A stretch of 35,734 nucleotides of DNA from Bacteroidota bacterium (GTDB lineage: Bacteria > Bacteroidota > Ignavibacteria > Ignavibacteriales > Ignavibacteriaceae), in the NCBI GenBank assembly GCA_022564295.1, contig JADFLR010000039.1, positions 1 to 35,734 of the forward strand, written 5' to 3'. Positions 1 to 8,141 of this stretch are shown here, in pieces (position 1 is the stretch's first letter; each line of letters begins with the position of its first letter). A model generated the notes under the pieces. The model had not been told where the DNA came from and ran no database searches. It saw nothing but the letters and a program-made list of their open reading frames with translations. A program made the translations under genes and the position numbers.

Positions 1-756
1 GCACCAATTTCTTTTTCAATACGTCTTTGTACTTCACCAGTTTCTAACTTGTGAACTACACGCATCTCTGAAGTTATTTTTCCAGAAATCATGCCATTTG
101 TGCACACTAGAACTTCACCACCACCAAAAAACTTTAGTGAATGATCCCCACTATTTCTGTTAAAGTACGAAATCTGTTTGGAGAACTCGCCCTCTGACAG
201 TTTTGCATCAAGTAATTTGTATGAACCATTGATTCCACCGAATCGAATAATCTTTTCAAAATTGATGCCTTCTTCTTGTAATCTTTTTTTCGATTACTTG
301 CTGAACTACACTATGAGGTATGCCAATATATTCCCCAGATGTAATCCTTGCCACTCTATCGCCAACGAACAGAATTTTAAATTCTTCTGTTGTTATTTTT
401 GGATACTGATCTACAACCCATTGTTTTGCATGATCTAATCCCTTATCTTTAATCAGTCGCATGAATCTACGTTTTCCTAAACCCATGTACGTCATAAATT
501 TGGCAAATGGCTTCCCTTGCAATTTAATGACCTGCTTGTCATTGCTCAAAAGTGCTGTTGGAATATTGATGTGGCTAACATAACCAGAAAAATGCTTTAC
601 TGTTTTCAGTTCATATTTGAACTCAACCGCAAACTCATCTCTCTTAATTAACTGTTCCACATATTTTGGATCAGTAACTTGAGTTACTGCTGTACTGTTT
701 GCCATTGTTAACTGATACATAACTTGATTTAAAAAGATTTGTTTATTATTTTCCAA
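1..756 (-). CDS. DUF932-like phage/plasmid-type protein, frameshifted and cut by the window edge
   Basis: The first reading frame runs from a TTG at 756 (GGAG about ten bases upstream) to a stop at 256-258. Just before that stop there is a run of seven A (minus strand, 284-290). Removing one A continues the protein in the next frame to the window edge (RLQEEGINFEKIIRFGG, then VLVCTNGMISG). The VCTNGM segment and the preceding 'hdG-like' layout recall DUF932 proteins of phages and plasmids; this is my recollection of the family, not a search result. The start lies three bases after the methyltransferase stop, so the two probably form a unit. The frameshift could be a sequencing error in the homopolymer, a real mutation or slippage. 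An internal ATG (residue 13) is an alternative start. Function is unknown. Confidence 0.5.
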
Positions 757-758
757 AA

Positions 759-1712
759 TTATGATACTCCAATAATTACATAATTACAAAAGCCTTTTGG
801 CCTAGATTGTAATCCTTCCACTATTGTCATATTTGCATTTGAATGATAATAATCTACTACATCAAATCGTGATTCTATTAATTCTGGAAATGACAATACA
901 TCTAATTCATTAATGTGGTATGGATTAGTTCCATTCTTTGCTTTAAAAATTTCAACACCATTTACATAATCTAACCCAAATTTATCTATTGAACCAATAA
1001 CTATCAACGACTTTGTTACGCGTTCAAGTTCTTTTAATGCTAAATTTTGATTTAAATGATTTACATGTTCTATTGTTTCAAAACAAAATGTCACATCAAC
1101 TGATTTATCATCTTTTGGAATATTCGTTATATCTCCAACTGCTACTGCTTCATCATGATATTCTTTATCAAAATATGTTACATATTTCCATTTATGATTT
1201 AAATATCCTCTACTAAGTGCTTCCCCAGAACCAATATCCATTAAAGTTAAATCTTTACTTGCTAACATATCAGTAAAATAAACATATGGCATTGTAAACA
1301 AATTAATAATTTGCAATGGCGTTTTATTATTTATTCGTTGTGCCATGTTTTTGATTTGATACAATCTTTTTAAAAGTAATTCGCCGGCAGTTTTCATCTG
1401 GTAGGAAAGGGTAGTGTCAAGAATATCTGATGATGTCATTCCGTAATGAATATGTCTTGATTCGTAACCAACATATTCTGCAACATTAGTTAAGAATGCA
1501 ATAACATCATGCTTTGTAGTTTCTTCAATTTCCAGAATTCGTTTAACATCGAATTTTGCTTTTTCTTTGATAACATCAACATCTTTTTCAGGAATCTCGC
1601 CTAATTTTGCGCGTGCTTCACAGGCAAGTATTTCAATTTTAAGCCAGGTTGAAAACTTAAATTCATCTTCCCAAATTTTTCCCATTTCCGGAAGAGTATA
1701 ACGTTCTATCAT
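759..1712 (-). CDS. Chimeric ORF: N-terminus of adenylosuccinate lyase (PurB) joined to a class I SAM methyltransferase
   Basis: Residues 1-117 are plainly the N-terminus of adenylosuccinate lyase, the purine-biosynthesis enzyme that splits SAICAR and adenylosuccinate: MIERYTLPEMGKIW at the start, then KHDVIAFLTNVAEYVG and HIHYGMTSSDILDT. PurB should go on for about 310 more residues with the catalytic serine loop, but these are absent. From residue 123 the protein is a SAM-dependent methyltransferase of the Methyltransf_11 kind: LMDIGSGEALSRGYL (motif I, about 157-171), an acidic residue after strand 2 (TYFDKEY), and VDVTFCFETIEHV (about 205-217). M123 (codon 1344-1346) looks like the methyltransferase's own start. 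The substrate is unknown. The purB start overlaps the htrA stop by four bases, so the purB end is native. The fused protein is unlikely to be a functional lyase. Confidence 0.75.
   Translation of the reverse strand: MIERYTLPEMGKIWEDEFKFSTWLKIEILACEARAKLGEIPEKDVDVIKEKAKFDVKRILEIEETTKHDVIAFLTNVAEYVGYESRHIHYGMTSSDILDTTLSYQMKTAGELLLKRLYQIKNMAQRINNKTPLQIINLFTMPYVYFTDMLASKDLTLMDIGSGEALSRGYLNHKWKYVTYFDKEYHDEAVAVGDITNIPKDDKSVDVTFCFETIEHVNHLNQNLALKELERVTKSLIVIGSIDKFGLDYVNGVEIFKAKNGTNPYHINELDVLSFPELIESRFDVVDYYHSNANMTIVEGLQSRPKGFCNYVIIGVS
1344..1365 (-). other. Junction between native purB and foreign methyltransferase DNA
   Basis: PurB similarity fades after the LLLKRL residues (codons ending near 1362), and the methyltransferase starts with its own ATG at 1344-1346. 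The join therefore lies within roughly 20 bases. No tRNA, inverted repeat or recognisable attachment site is visible at the join. The exact position rests on remembered family alignments. Confidence 0.55.
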
Positions 1713-2896
1713 CTTGTCGGCTCCAGTATCATTTTTTTGTGAAGTTCTTCTTCATCCCTTAAAATAACAATATCTATTTCCTGTCCCGTCCGGAACTCAT
1801 AAAAAACTCCGAAGATTGTATTATCATTATTGATTTGGAATTCATTTATTTTTAGGATGATATCTCCTACCTGTAAACCGGCTTTATCGGAAGGGGTTCC
1901 CGGATAAATTTTTGTGATGATGACACCCTTTGTTCTATCGAGGTTATAATATTTTGCAATACTTTCATCAATTGATTGTATTCTCATCCCTATTTCAAAA
2001 TTGCGGTCTATCTTTCCTTTGTCTTTTAATTCCTCTATTATAGATTTAACCTTGTTTATGGGAATTGCAAAACTCAAACCAATGTTTCCCTGGCTTCCTG
2101 CAGTAAAGATCAGTGTGTTCATTCCGATTACTTCACCCAAACTGTTAACCAAAGGTCCTCCGCTGTTACCTCCATTAATTGCAGCATCAGTTTGAATCAT
2201 ATTCAAATAATATCTGTCGTTTATAGGTTCAAGGTTCATTCCGGTAGCACTTATAACTCCAACTGTAACTGTTGGTTTATCATTAACTTCAAACAAACCA
2301 AAAGGATTGCCTAACGCAATTGCCCATTCACCAATAATTATTTCATCTGAATTGCCCGGCTCAACGTAAGGGAAATTATCACCATCAATTTTTAGAAGAG
2401 CAATATCAGACACAGGGTCCGAACCAATCAACTCGGCATCATAACTTATTCCATCAGTAAGAGTAACAGTTATTCGTGATGCATTTCCGGCAACGTGATC
2501 GTTTGTAACAATGTATCCCTCGGGTGATATAATATAACCCGATCCGAGTTCTTTTACTTCACGGGTACGCGATCTTCTATCACCAAAGAATTGCCTGAAA
2601 AACGGATCATCAAAAAAAGAACCTAATGGATCGCGGTATTGTTGTATTTCTATAACGTTAATTCCTACCACAGCAGGACTTACTTTTTTTACGGTTTCTG
2701 TAATAATGTTTCTTCGTGATCTTGTAATATCATCATTAGCATTATTGATATCCTGATAAAATGCAGTTTTAATTTTTGCATCAGTTTTACTTTGTGATGA
2801 AGTGATGTTTTCATCATCATGTGTAAATTGGAATATAACGAGGATTAGTAAAGCCGCGATCAGCACTACAAAAAGTATATTTTTTCTTTGTTTCAT
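1709..2896 (-). CDS. htrA: HtrA/Deg-type periplasmic serine protease with one PDZ domain
   Basis: This is a trypsin-fold quality-control protease that degrades or refolds damaged envelope proteins. Residues 7-24 form a membrane anchor or uncleaved signal (NILFVVLIAALLILVIFQF). The catalytic triad is visible: His134 in TNDHVAGNA, Asp164 in SDIALLKID and Ser245 in GGNSGGPLV. Residues about 300-395 are a single PDZ domain (GVIITKIYPGTPSDKAGL, VGDIILKINE). One PDZ and an N-terminal anchor make it closer in architecture to DegS/HtrA than to two-PDZ DegP, although a short acidic linker replaces part of the usual N-terminus. AGGA lies about ten bases before the ATG. Its TGA overlaps the purB ATG by four bases, so the two are probably translationally coupled. 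Confidence 0.92.
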   Translation of the reverse strand: MKQRKNILFVVLIAALLILVIFQFTHDDENITSSQSKTDAKIKTAFYQDINNANDDITRSRRNIITETVKKVSPAVVGINVIEIQQYRDPLGSFFDDPFFRQFFGDRRSRTREVKELGSGYIISPEGYIVTNDHVAGNASRITVTLTDGISYDAELIGSDPVSDIALLKIDGDNFPYVEPGNSDEIIIGEWAIALGNPFGLFEVNDKPTVTVGVISATGMNLEPINDRYYLNMIQTDAAINGGNSGGPLVNSLGEVIGMNTLIFTAGSQGNIGLSFAIPINKVKSIIEELKDKGKIDRNFEIGMRIQSIDESIAKYYNLDRTKGVIITKIYPGTPSDKAGLQVGDIILKINEFQINNDNTIFGVFYEFRTGQEIDIVILRDEEELHKKMILEPTR

Positions 2897-2989
2897 GTTT
2901 GTTCATCCTGAATATTAATTTATCATAAATAATTTCTTAAGATTTCGTTATTTAAAGATAATAACCCACCTTACGTAAAAGAAGGACTT

Positions 2990-3072
2990 TTGTCATATTG
3001 AGCGCAGCGAAATATCTCTAAATCATATACGTTGAGATTCTTCACCTCACTTCGTTACGTTTAGAATGACAA
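2990..3072. repeat. Palindromic REP/MITE-like element (GTCAT...ATGAC)
   Basis: The element begins TTGTCAT and ends ATGACAA. The left arm (TTGAGCGCAGCGAAATATCTC) and right arm (GAGATTCTTCACCTCACTTCG) are imperfect inverted repeats around a short centre. It resembles intergenic hairpin elements I know from many Bacteroidota genomes, and it shares its GTCAT/ATGAC ends with the element at 14574-14627. Confidence 0.6.
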
Positions 3073-3733
3073 TTTTGTGTAACATGAGATAATAATTAAA
3101 TCCGGACTAATTATAAGTATCAAATTTGAAACAGTTTCAGGTTTTTGGGCTGTATATATAATATCTATTTTATCTGTTTATACTTGTCCGCCTCTGGCGG
3201 AATTTTTTATTAAGGTCAGATGGAACTCGTCCCGATTCATCTGGACTCGTTTCAGCAAAATTAAAAACTAAGAATATCGATAAAATGGTTGTTGTAATAT
3301 TACTAAAAAGAATATTCTTTTTAATCAGAAAAAAAATTACCCTGAGTAGTATCCAAACAATTAAAAGGTGAGGAAATATTATGATTGAAATTCCTGCGAG
3401 GATTGCTAAACCTTTGTTATATTATTTGGATTTTTATTTAATCTAGAATATGATGTATAAGGTACATTCACATCAAAACTAGTAGATGAAAAATTATTTT
3501 AAGAAAATGTAAATAACAATTAATCATATAGCATAATAACTTTACCTGCAAATGAAATTAAATCGACTAACATATTGTATTACAATATTTAAAAACAAAA
3601 TCTGAGAAAAAAGTTTAATAATCATTTTAATAATGAGTTGTAATAAAAATGAACAATTACTATATTATTTTATATCGGGAAACGGTTATAAAAGAATTTC
3701 TATTTAAAAAATATATCTTTACTCATATTTGCT
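3073..3733. other. AT-rich non-coding stretch with two small hairpins
   Basis: No convincing gene was found. A GC-rich hairpin (CCGCC TCT GGCGG, 3188-3200) is followed by AATTTTTTATT and looks terminator-like but has no gene before it on the plus strand. A CAGATG/CATCTG pair lies near 3217-3242. A 21-codon ORF at 3381-3446 has a good upstream GGTGAGG but no recognisable product. From 3300 on the sequence is very AT-rich up to the pldB start. Confidence 0.5.
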
Positions 3734-4768
3734 ATGCTTATTACCAACTATTCTTTCAATGAAATCTTCGAGCTGAATAATAGTCCAAACAAATATAATC
3801 TTACAACTCAAAGGCAAATTGCATCTTCAGAGTATATTGCACTAATTGATAGCTTTTTTAAACTTGGGTCTGGTGGATTTTTTAAAGGAGAGAAGGGGAT
3901 AAGTATCTACTATAAATATTTTTTACAAGAGATTAATGAAAATGAGAAAGGGGCGATAGTAATTTCTAATGGTAGAAGAGAAAATGTACTAAAGTATAAG
4001 GAACTTATTTATGACTTCTATAAAAATGGATATTCGGTTTATATAATCGATCACCGTGGACAAGGTTTTTCTGAAAGAATTAATAAAGCTGACAACCAAA
4101 TGGGTCATATAGATAAGTTTGAATATTATGTAAATGATTTAAAATATTATATCGAGAATATTGTAAAATCCAGATATCAAAAAAAAGTATTTCTATTAGC
4201 TCATTCAATGGGTGCAACCATTGGAACAAGATACATTGAAAAATTTCCGCATGATTTTGATGCTGCTGCACTTTCTTCTCCTATGTTTGGATTAAAATTT
4301 CCTACTTGTGAATTGATAAGATTATTAACTGGAGATAAATCTAGATATCTATTTGGCAAAAAGATTTATGATAATGAGGAGAAGTGTTTTTTAGGTAATA
4401 ATTTAACTCATAGTAAGATACGATTTGAAGCTATGATGAATATGTATGAAAATAATCCGTCAATCAAATTAGGGGGTCCTAGTTATCAGTGGGTTTATCA
4501 ATCTTATATAACTATTAAGAAAATATTTAATGAATTACAAAAAATTGAAATTCCTATTATATTAATACAAGCTGGAAAAGATAAAATTGTGACTGCAAAT
4601 GCTCAAAAGAAATTTGTTTTTGAGTTGAAGAAACTGGGTAAGGATGCACAAGGATTTTTTATTGATGGTGCATATCATGAAATTTTAATGGAAATAGATA
4701 AATATAGAATACCTCTGATAACACATTTCCTGGATTTTTTTGCTAATGTTAGAACTGTTAAGGAATAA
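3734..4768 (+). CDS. pldB: PldB-type lysophospholipase (alpha/beta hydrolase)
   Basis: This is a serine hydrolase that removes the remaining acyl chain from lysophospholipids, probably acting at the inner membrane. The whole chain follows the order of E. coli PldB as I remember it: a xISNGRRENVLKYKELxYD segment, IIDHRGQGFSER (104-115), GHIDKFEYYVNDL, the nucleophile elbow AHSMG (Ser158), ALSSPMFG, LTHSKIRFEAMMNMYENNP, GGPSYQWV, Asp283 in QAGKDKIV and His315 in DGAYHEILME. Its 344 residues match the family length. There is no signal peptide. No Shine-Dalgarno precedes the ATG at 3734, so the start is less certain than the identity. The gene stands alone with a long AT-rich upstream region, and the closeness to the proteobacterial type suggests possible horizontal acquisition (inference). 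Confidence 0.88.
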   Translation: MLITNYSFNEIFELNNSPNKYNLTTQRQIASSEYIALIDSFFKLGSGGFFKGEKGISIYYKYFLQEINENEKGAIVISNGRRENVLKYKELIYDFYKNGYSVYIIDHRGQGFSERINKADNQMGHIDKFEYYVNDLKYYIENIVKSRYQKKVFLLAHSMGATIGTRYIEKFPHDFDAAALSSPMFGLKFPTCELIRLLTGDKSRYLFGKKIYDNEEKCFLGNNLTHSKIRFEAMMNMYENNPSIKLGGPSYQWVYQSYITIKKIFNELQKIEIPIILIQAGKDKIVTANAQKKFVFELKKLGKDAQGFFIDGAYHEILMEIDKYRIPLITHFLDFFANVRTVKE

Positions 4769-4785
4769 TGTGTAAATGTTATTTG

Positions 4786-4859
4786 AGGCGCTGGTCGGAT
4801 TTGAACCGACGAATAAAGGTTTTGCAGACCTTCGCCTTAGACCGCTTGGCTACAGCGCC
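4786..4859 (-). tRNA. tRNA-Cys (GCA)
   Basis: It folds as a full cloverleaf: acceptor GGCGCTG/CAGCGCC, anticodon loop CTGCAAA with GCA, T-arm GTCGG TTCAAAT CCGAC, and discriminator U as expected for cysteine. CCA is not encoded. Confidence 0.95.
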
Positions 4860-4912
4860 ATAAAATCAAGAAAAATTAATACTTAAATATACACTAATGT
4901 GGACTATTTTAG

Positions 4913-4985
4913 AGCGGGAGACGAGACTCGAACTCGCGACATTCACGTTGGCAACGTGATGCTCTACCAACTGAGCTACTCCCGC
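4913..4985 (-). tRNA. tRNA-Gly (GCC)
   Basis: Acceptor GCGGGAG/CTCCCGC, anticodon stem TCACG/CGTGA with loop TTGCCAA (GCC), and T-arm GCGAG TTCGAGT CTCGT. CCA is not encoded. It lies 53 bases upstream of tRNA-Cys on the same strand and is probably cotranscribed with it. Confidence 0.95.
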
Positions 4986-5024
4986 AAGAGCATAAAAACA
5001 AATAATTTGTTCGAAAATGAACGA

Positions 5025-5056
5025 CAAATATAATATCAATGAAATTATCTTGCAAA
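5025..5056 (-). promoter_or_regulatory. Bacteroidota-type promoter for tRNA-Gly/tRNA-Cys
   Basis: On the minus strand TTTG (5056-5053) is followed after 20 bases by TATATTTG (5032-5025). This fits the known Bacteroidota consensus of TTTG at -33 and TAnnTTTG at -7. It lies about 40 bases before the tRNA-Gly 5' end. An identical arrangement precedes the tRNA-Pro cluster. Confidence 0.6.
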
Positions 5057-5080
5057 TATCATTATAGTATTAAGAAGTGC

Positions 5081-5110
5081 AAAATAAAAGAGCCGTCGGT
5101 TGACGGCTCT
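5081..5110 (-). terminator. Rho-independent terminator of the T9SS cargo gene
   Basis: An eight-base perfect stem (GAGCCGTC/GACGGCTC) with a four-base loop is followed on the minus strand by TTTTATTTT. It lies about 20 bases after the stop of the gene at 5131-7185. Confidence 0.85.
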
Positions 5111-5130
5111 CAAAATGAAGTTGGATTCTT

Positions 5131-7185
5131 TTACTTCAGCAGTAGCATCTTCTTAACCTGAATCAGGTTATTAGATTGTAATCTATAGAAGTATGTACCA
5201 CTTGGTAAATTAGAAGCATCGAATGTTATTTCATAAAATCCGGAATTAACCACTCCATCAACAAGCACCTTAACTTCTTCACCAAGTATACTGTAAATAG
5301 AAAGTTTTACAGAACCTGTTTCGGAAATACGATATTTAATTATAGTAGATGGGTTGAACGGATTCGGATAGTTCTGCTCGAGACCGAATGTTAATGGTCC
5401 GAGTACTTCAACTTCAATCTCATCGGAATATTCATAACGTCCGCCGAAATCGATTTGTTTTAGTCTGTAGAAGTAATTGCCTGTTTCAACAGAATTATCT
5501 GTATATGTATAATCCTGTGGTTCTGTTGTTGTTCCGTGTCCCTCAACATAACCGATTGTAACATACTGCCCTTCTTCAGTTTTTCTTTCAATTTCAAACA
5601 TCTGGTTGTTAAGTTCTGTAGCTGTGCTCCAGTTTAATATAACATTACCATTATCATTAACATTAGCAGTGAATGATGTTAATTCCACCGGAAGAATTAT
5701 ATTAGTCCATCCCAATGAAACTGATTTAATACTTGCCTGTATTGCATAAGTTTCAAGTTCAGGAAGACTGATGCCAGCAATTATAGCAAACGTTGTCCAT
5801 ACTGTTTCGCCAGGGCCAATATCGCCAAGTGGCGTTCCTATCCAACTTCTAAAATCTCCATCGGGATCTATAACTGGATCAAAAGATGTCATAAATGTGT
5901 AAGATTCCTCTCTAATTGTACCAGCACCACCTGCAGTTGTAACTCTCATTCCCGATGCACCATCTAATGAAGCTATACCAAAGTAATATTCGGGAGTAAC
6001 TGTGCCAAATTGATAACAAACATTGTTGAAAAGTGTATAGCCGCCTGAGTTAGTGCCAAAGTTAGCTGCATCAATATCCCAATCAATAAATATTCCACCA
6101 ACAGCAGATGGTATCATTGACCCCGTGGTATTAGTAAATCCGTATCTGATAAATACAAATTCATCACCTGTATTAGAGTAAGTCTTTTGAGTTACTTCTA
6201 CACCGTACGGTGATGGTGCAAGTCCATCGTCTACGGTTGCCTCTGTTATTTGGTCAAAATTAGCGTCAGAGGTGAAGCCACCAGCAAAATTACTTGTGAC
6301 ATTTTGAATATCAATAATTCTGAAACTACCAATCATCCCGTTTACAGACCCTGTGCTCGCAGATCCGAACATAACTCCACCGACAAAATTCCCATTCACA
6401 CCCAGCCAGGTTACACCGGGACCAGTAAAACCAACCTGTTCTGCACCAATAGAGCTATCATTGAAGATACCAACATTTAAATCCCCTGGTGTGTGAGTTA
6501 AACTCATCAGTGGTTCAGGTCCTCCTAATAGATCTATTACTGTATACTCATCAAAATACATTTCATCACCTGCTGTTGCGGCAAAAAAGTCGTTTACAGC
6601 TAGCTCAAGTGTACCTGCACCTGATGAAGCATTAGTATATACCCAGGCTTGGATCAATGAACCAGCAAACCAAAATTCAGCCAGGTCGTTGTCCAAGTCT
6701 ACAATTATCGAAACATGCTGCCAGACATCTTCCAACCAGGTAAAAGCTACATCTGGATTACCAGTAAGATGTCTACCGGTTCCACCTGCATCAAAGTATA
6801 TTTCCGTAGCCCAAAAAAAGAATGCGTCGAAATTTTGCATAACATTAAAATATCCGGCTTTACCTGCAGGAATATAGATGTAAAACTCAATTGCATACTT
6901 ACCAGAGGTAAGATCACCAAACCTATAAATCAAGTCAGTACCCCCTTCTATAACAACTGAGTTTACGCCCATTGCTGCATAGTTTGAAGATACTAATGCG
7001 TCCTCTGCACTGCAAGGAGCATTAGTCCAAGTATCCCAATCAACAGGATTTGAACAAGCCAATCCTGTACCTACAGGATATGCCTCAAAACCATCATAGA
7101 ACAGGGTGGCTTGAGCAAATGAGCTTGATGAGAATAAGAGTACTATAAAAGCACTCAAGACAAGAGTAAAAAATTTACTAAACAT
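5131..7185 (-). CDS. Secreted multidomain protein with T9SS type A sorting domain
   Basis: A signal peptide (residues 1-24, ending SSSFAQA) is followed by a jelly-roll, LamG-like region (about 25-215: YDGFEAYPVG, WQHVSIIVDLDNDLAEFW), a long beta-rich region of unknown type (about 225-490), a fibronectin-like segment opening LPVELTSFTA (about 500-595), and a C-terminal sorting domain from N605 (NYPNPFNPSTIIKYRI ... LPSGTYFYRLQ ... KKMLLLK). The sorting domain is known to direct export through the type IX secretion system and is usually cleaved at the cell surface. The enzymatic or binding role is not evident, and no catalytic motif was recognised. GAGG lies a few bases before the ATG. A terminator follows the stop, so the gene is monocistronic. 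A short leader ORF and a possible promoter lie upstream. Confidence 0.85.
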   Translation of the reverse strand: MFSKFFTLVLSAFIVLLFSSSSFAQATLFYDGFEAYPVGTGLACSNPVDWDTWTNAPCSAEDALVSSNYAAMGVNSVVIEGGTDLIYRFGDLTSGKYAIEFYIYIPAGKAGYFNVMQNFDAFFFWATEIYFDAGGTGRHLTGNPDVAFTWLEDVWQHVSIIVDLDNDLAEFWFAGSLIQAWVYTNASSGAGTLELAVNDFFAATAGDEMYFDEYTVIDLLGGPEPLMSLTHTPGDLNVGIFNDSSIGAEQVGFTGPGVTWLGVNGNFVGGVMFGSASTGSVNGMIGSFRIIDIQNVTSNFAGGFTSDANFDQITEATVDDGLAPSPYGVEVTQKTYSNTGDEFVFIRYGFTNTTGSMIPSAVGGIFIDWDIDAANFGTNSGGYTLFNNVCYQFGTVTPEYYFGIASLDGASGMRVTTAGGAGTIREESYTFMTSFDPVIDPDGDFRSWIGTPLGDIGPGETVWTTFAIIAGISLPELETYAIQASIKSVSLGWTNIILPVELTSFTANVNDNGNVILNWSTATELNNQMFEIERKTEEGQYVTIGYVEGHGTTTEPQDYTYTDNSVETGNYFYRLKQIDFGGRYEYSDEIEVEVLGPLTFGLEQNYPNPFNPSTIIKYRISETGSVKLSIYSILGEEVKVLVDGVVNSGFYEITFDASNLPSGTYFYRLQSNNLIQVKKMLLLK

Positions 7186-7251
7186 AGCTACCTCGTAAAT
7201 TTATTAAATGAATGTTAATTAAGTAATGAATTGTAAGGAAATTCAATTCCG

Positions 7252-7290
7252 TTATGGCCCTTTGGTCATCAACATCGATCATACCTCCTT
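7252..7290 (-). promoter_or_regulatory. Possible leader ORF (MLMTKGP) with strong ribosome site
   Basis: On the minus strand AAGGAGG (7290-7284) stands eight bases before ATG TTG ATG ACC AAA GGG CCA TAA (7275-7252). The ORF ends 66 bases before the T9SS gene start. The Shine-Dalgarno is much stronger than at most genes in this window. The ATGACC/GGGCCAT part is also an imperfect palindrome. It could be a translated leader that tunes expression of the downstream gene, or a chance match. Confidence 0.35.
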
Positions 7291-7329
7291 AAATGGTGAA
7301 TAGAATAAAATCGGTTAGATTGTACCCCT

Positions 7330-7359
7330 ATTATATGAATTTTTTACATAAAAAAGCAA
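7330..7359 (-). promoter_or_regulatory. Possible sigma-70-like promoter of the T9SS cargo gene
   Basis: On the minus strand TTGCTT (7359-7354) and TATAAT (7335-7330) are separated by 18 bases, about 145 bases before the gene start. In such AT-rich DNA the match could be accidental, and it is not of the Bacteroidota type. Confidence 0.3.
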
Positions 7360-7502
7360 GAAGAAAATAGAAAATTAAATATTTTTTTTCTTGAAAAGAG
7401 AATCGATAGGAGATGGGTTTTGTGTAAAATTAACACGAAAATCGTGATTAAATTCTAATTTATAATATTATTATTTTTATAGTTCATAATTATATTTTTA
7501 AT

Positions 7503-8141
7503 ATGTCGAAAACTGAAAGAAATATATTAATTGATAGTATTGCTGGAAAAGGAATAACTGATCAAAAAGTATTGAAAGCAATGCGCGAAGTTGAAAGAGA
7601 AAAGTTTGTTCCTTTGTTGATGAGACCGAATGCATACCGTGATATTGCACTTCCAATCGGTTATGAGCAAACAATTTCGCAGCCGTATACAGTTGCTATA
7701 ATGACACAGGCATTAAAAGTAAAAAAAGGTAATAAGGTTTTAGAAATTGGTACAGGTTCCGGTTATCAGGCAGCCATATTGGAAAAGATGGGTGCAGGGG
7801 TTTATACAATTGAAAGGCATAACGACCTTTACCGCAAAACACAAAAATTATTTGACAAGCTTGGAATAAGAGTCTCTACAAAATGTGGAGACGGTACTAT
7901 CGGCTGGAGCGTGCACGCACCGTTCGATAGAATAATTGTTACTGCCGGCTCTCCTGATATTCCCGAATCTCTGAAAAATCAATTAGCAATTGAAGGAAGA
8001 TTAGTTATTCCCGTTGGCGATAAAAGAACACAGACACTTAAGGTTGTTACAAGAATATCGGAACAAGATTTTGAAATTGAAAGCATCCCGGAGTTTGCTT
8101 TTGTTCCTTTAATTGGAAGAGAAGCGTGGGACAAAGAGTAA
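7503..8141 (+). CDS. pcm: Protein-L-isoaspartate O-methyltransferase
   Basis: This enzyme transfers a methyl group from SAM to isoaspartyl residues in ageing proteins, starting their repair in the cytoplasm. The family signature is present: QTISQPYTVAIMTQAL (56-71), SAM-binding VLEIGTGSGYQAA (79-91), VYTIERHNDL, and a C-terminal VPLIGREAWDKE. Its 212 residues are the usual length. The start is an ATG in a very AT-rich leader without a clear Shine-Dalgarno. The end overlaps miaA by 16 bases, so the two form an operon. Confidence 0.95.
   Translation: MSKTERNILIDSIAGKGITDQKVLKAMREVEREKFVPLLMRPNAYRDIALPIGYEQTISQPYTVAIMTQALKVKKGNKVLEIGTGSGYQAAILEKMGAGVYTIERHNDLYRKTQKLFDKLGIRVSTKCGDGTIGWSVHAPFDRIIVTAGSPDIPESLKNQLAIEGRLVIPVGDKRTQTLKVVTRISEQDFEIESIPEFAFVPLIGREAWDKE

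Noticed and set aside
178-438. Plus-strand ORF of 86 codons over the DUF932-like gene
   Set aside because: It lies opposite a better-supported minus-strand frame, has no ribosome site and no recognisable motif.
3188-3206. Terminator-like hairpin with a T stretch
   Set aside because: There is no upstream plus-strand gene to terminate; it is more likely one of the dispersed GC-rich palindromes.
3381-3446. 21-codon ORF with a good Shine-Dalgarno-like sequence
   Set aside because: No homology is evident, it is very short and sits in AT-rich DNA; mentioned only within the non-coding stretch.
6250-6960. Several plus-strand ORFs inside the T9SS cargo gene
   Set aside because: They mirror the long minus-strand coding region and show no domain or signal.
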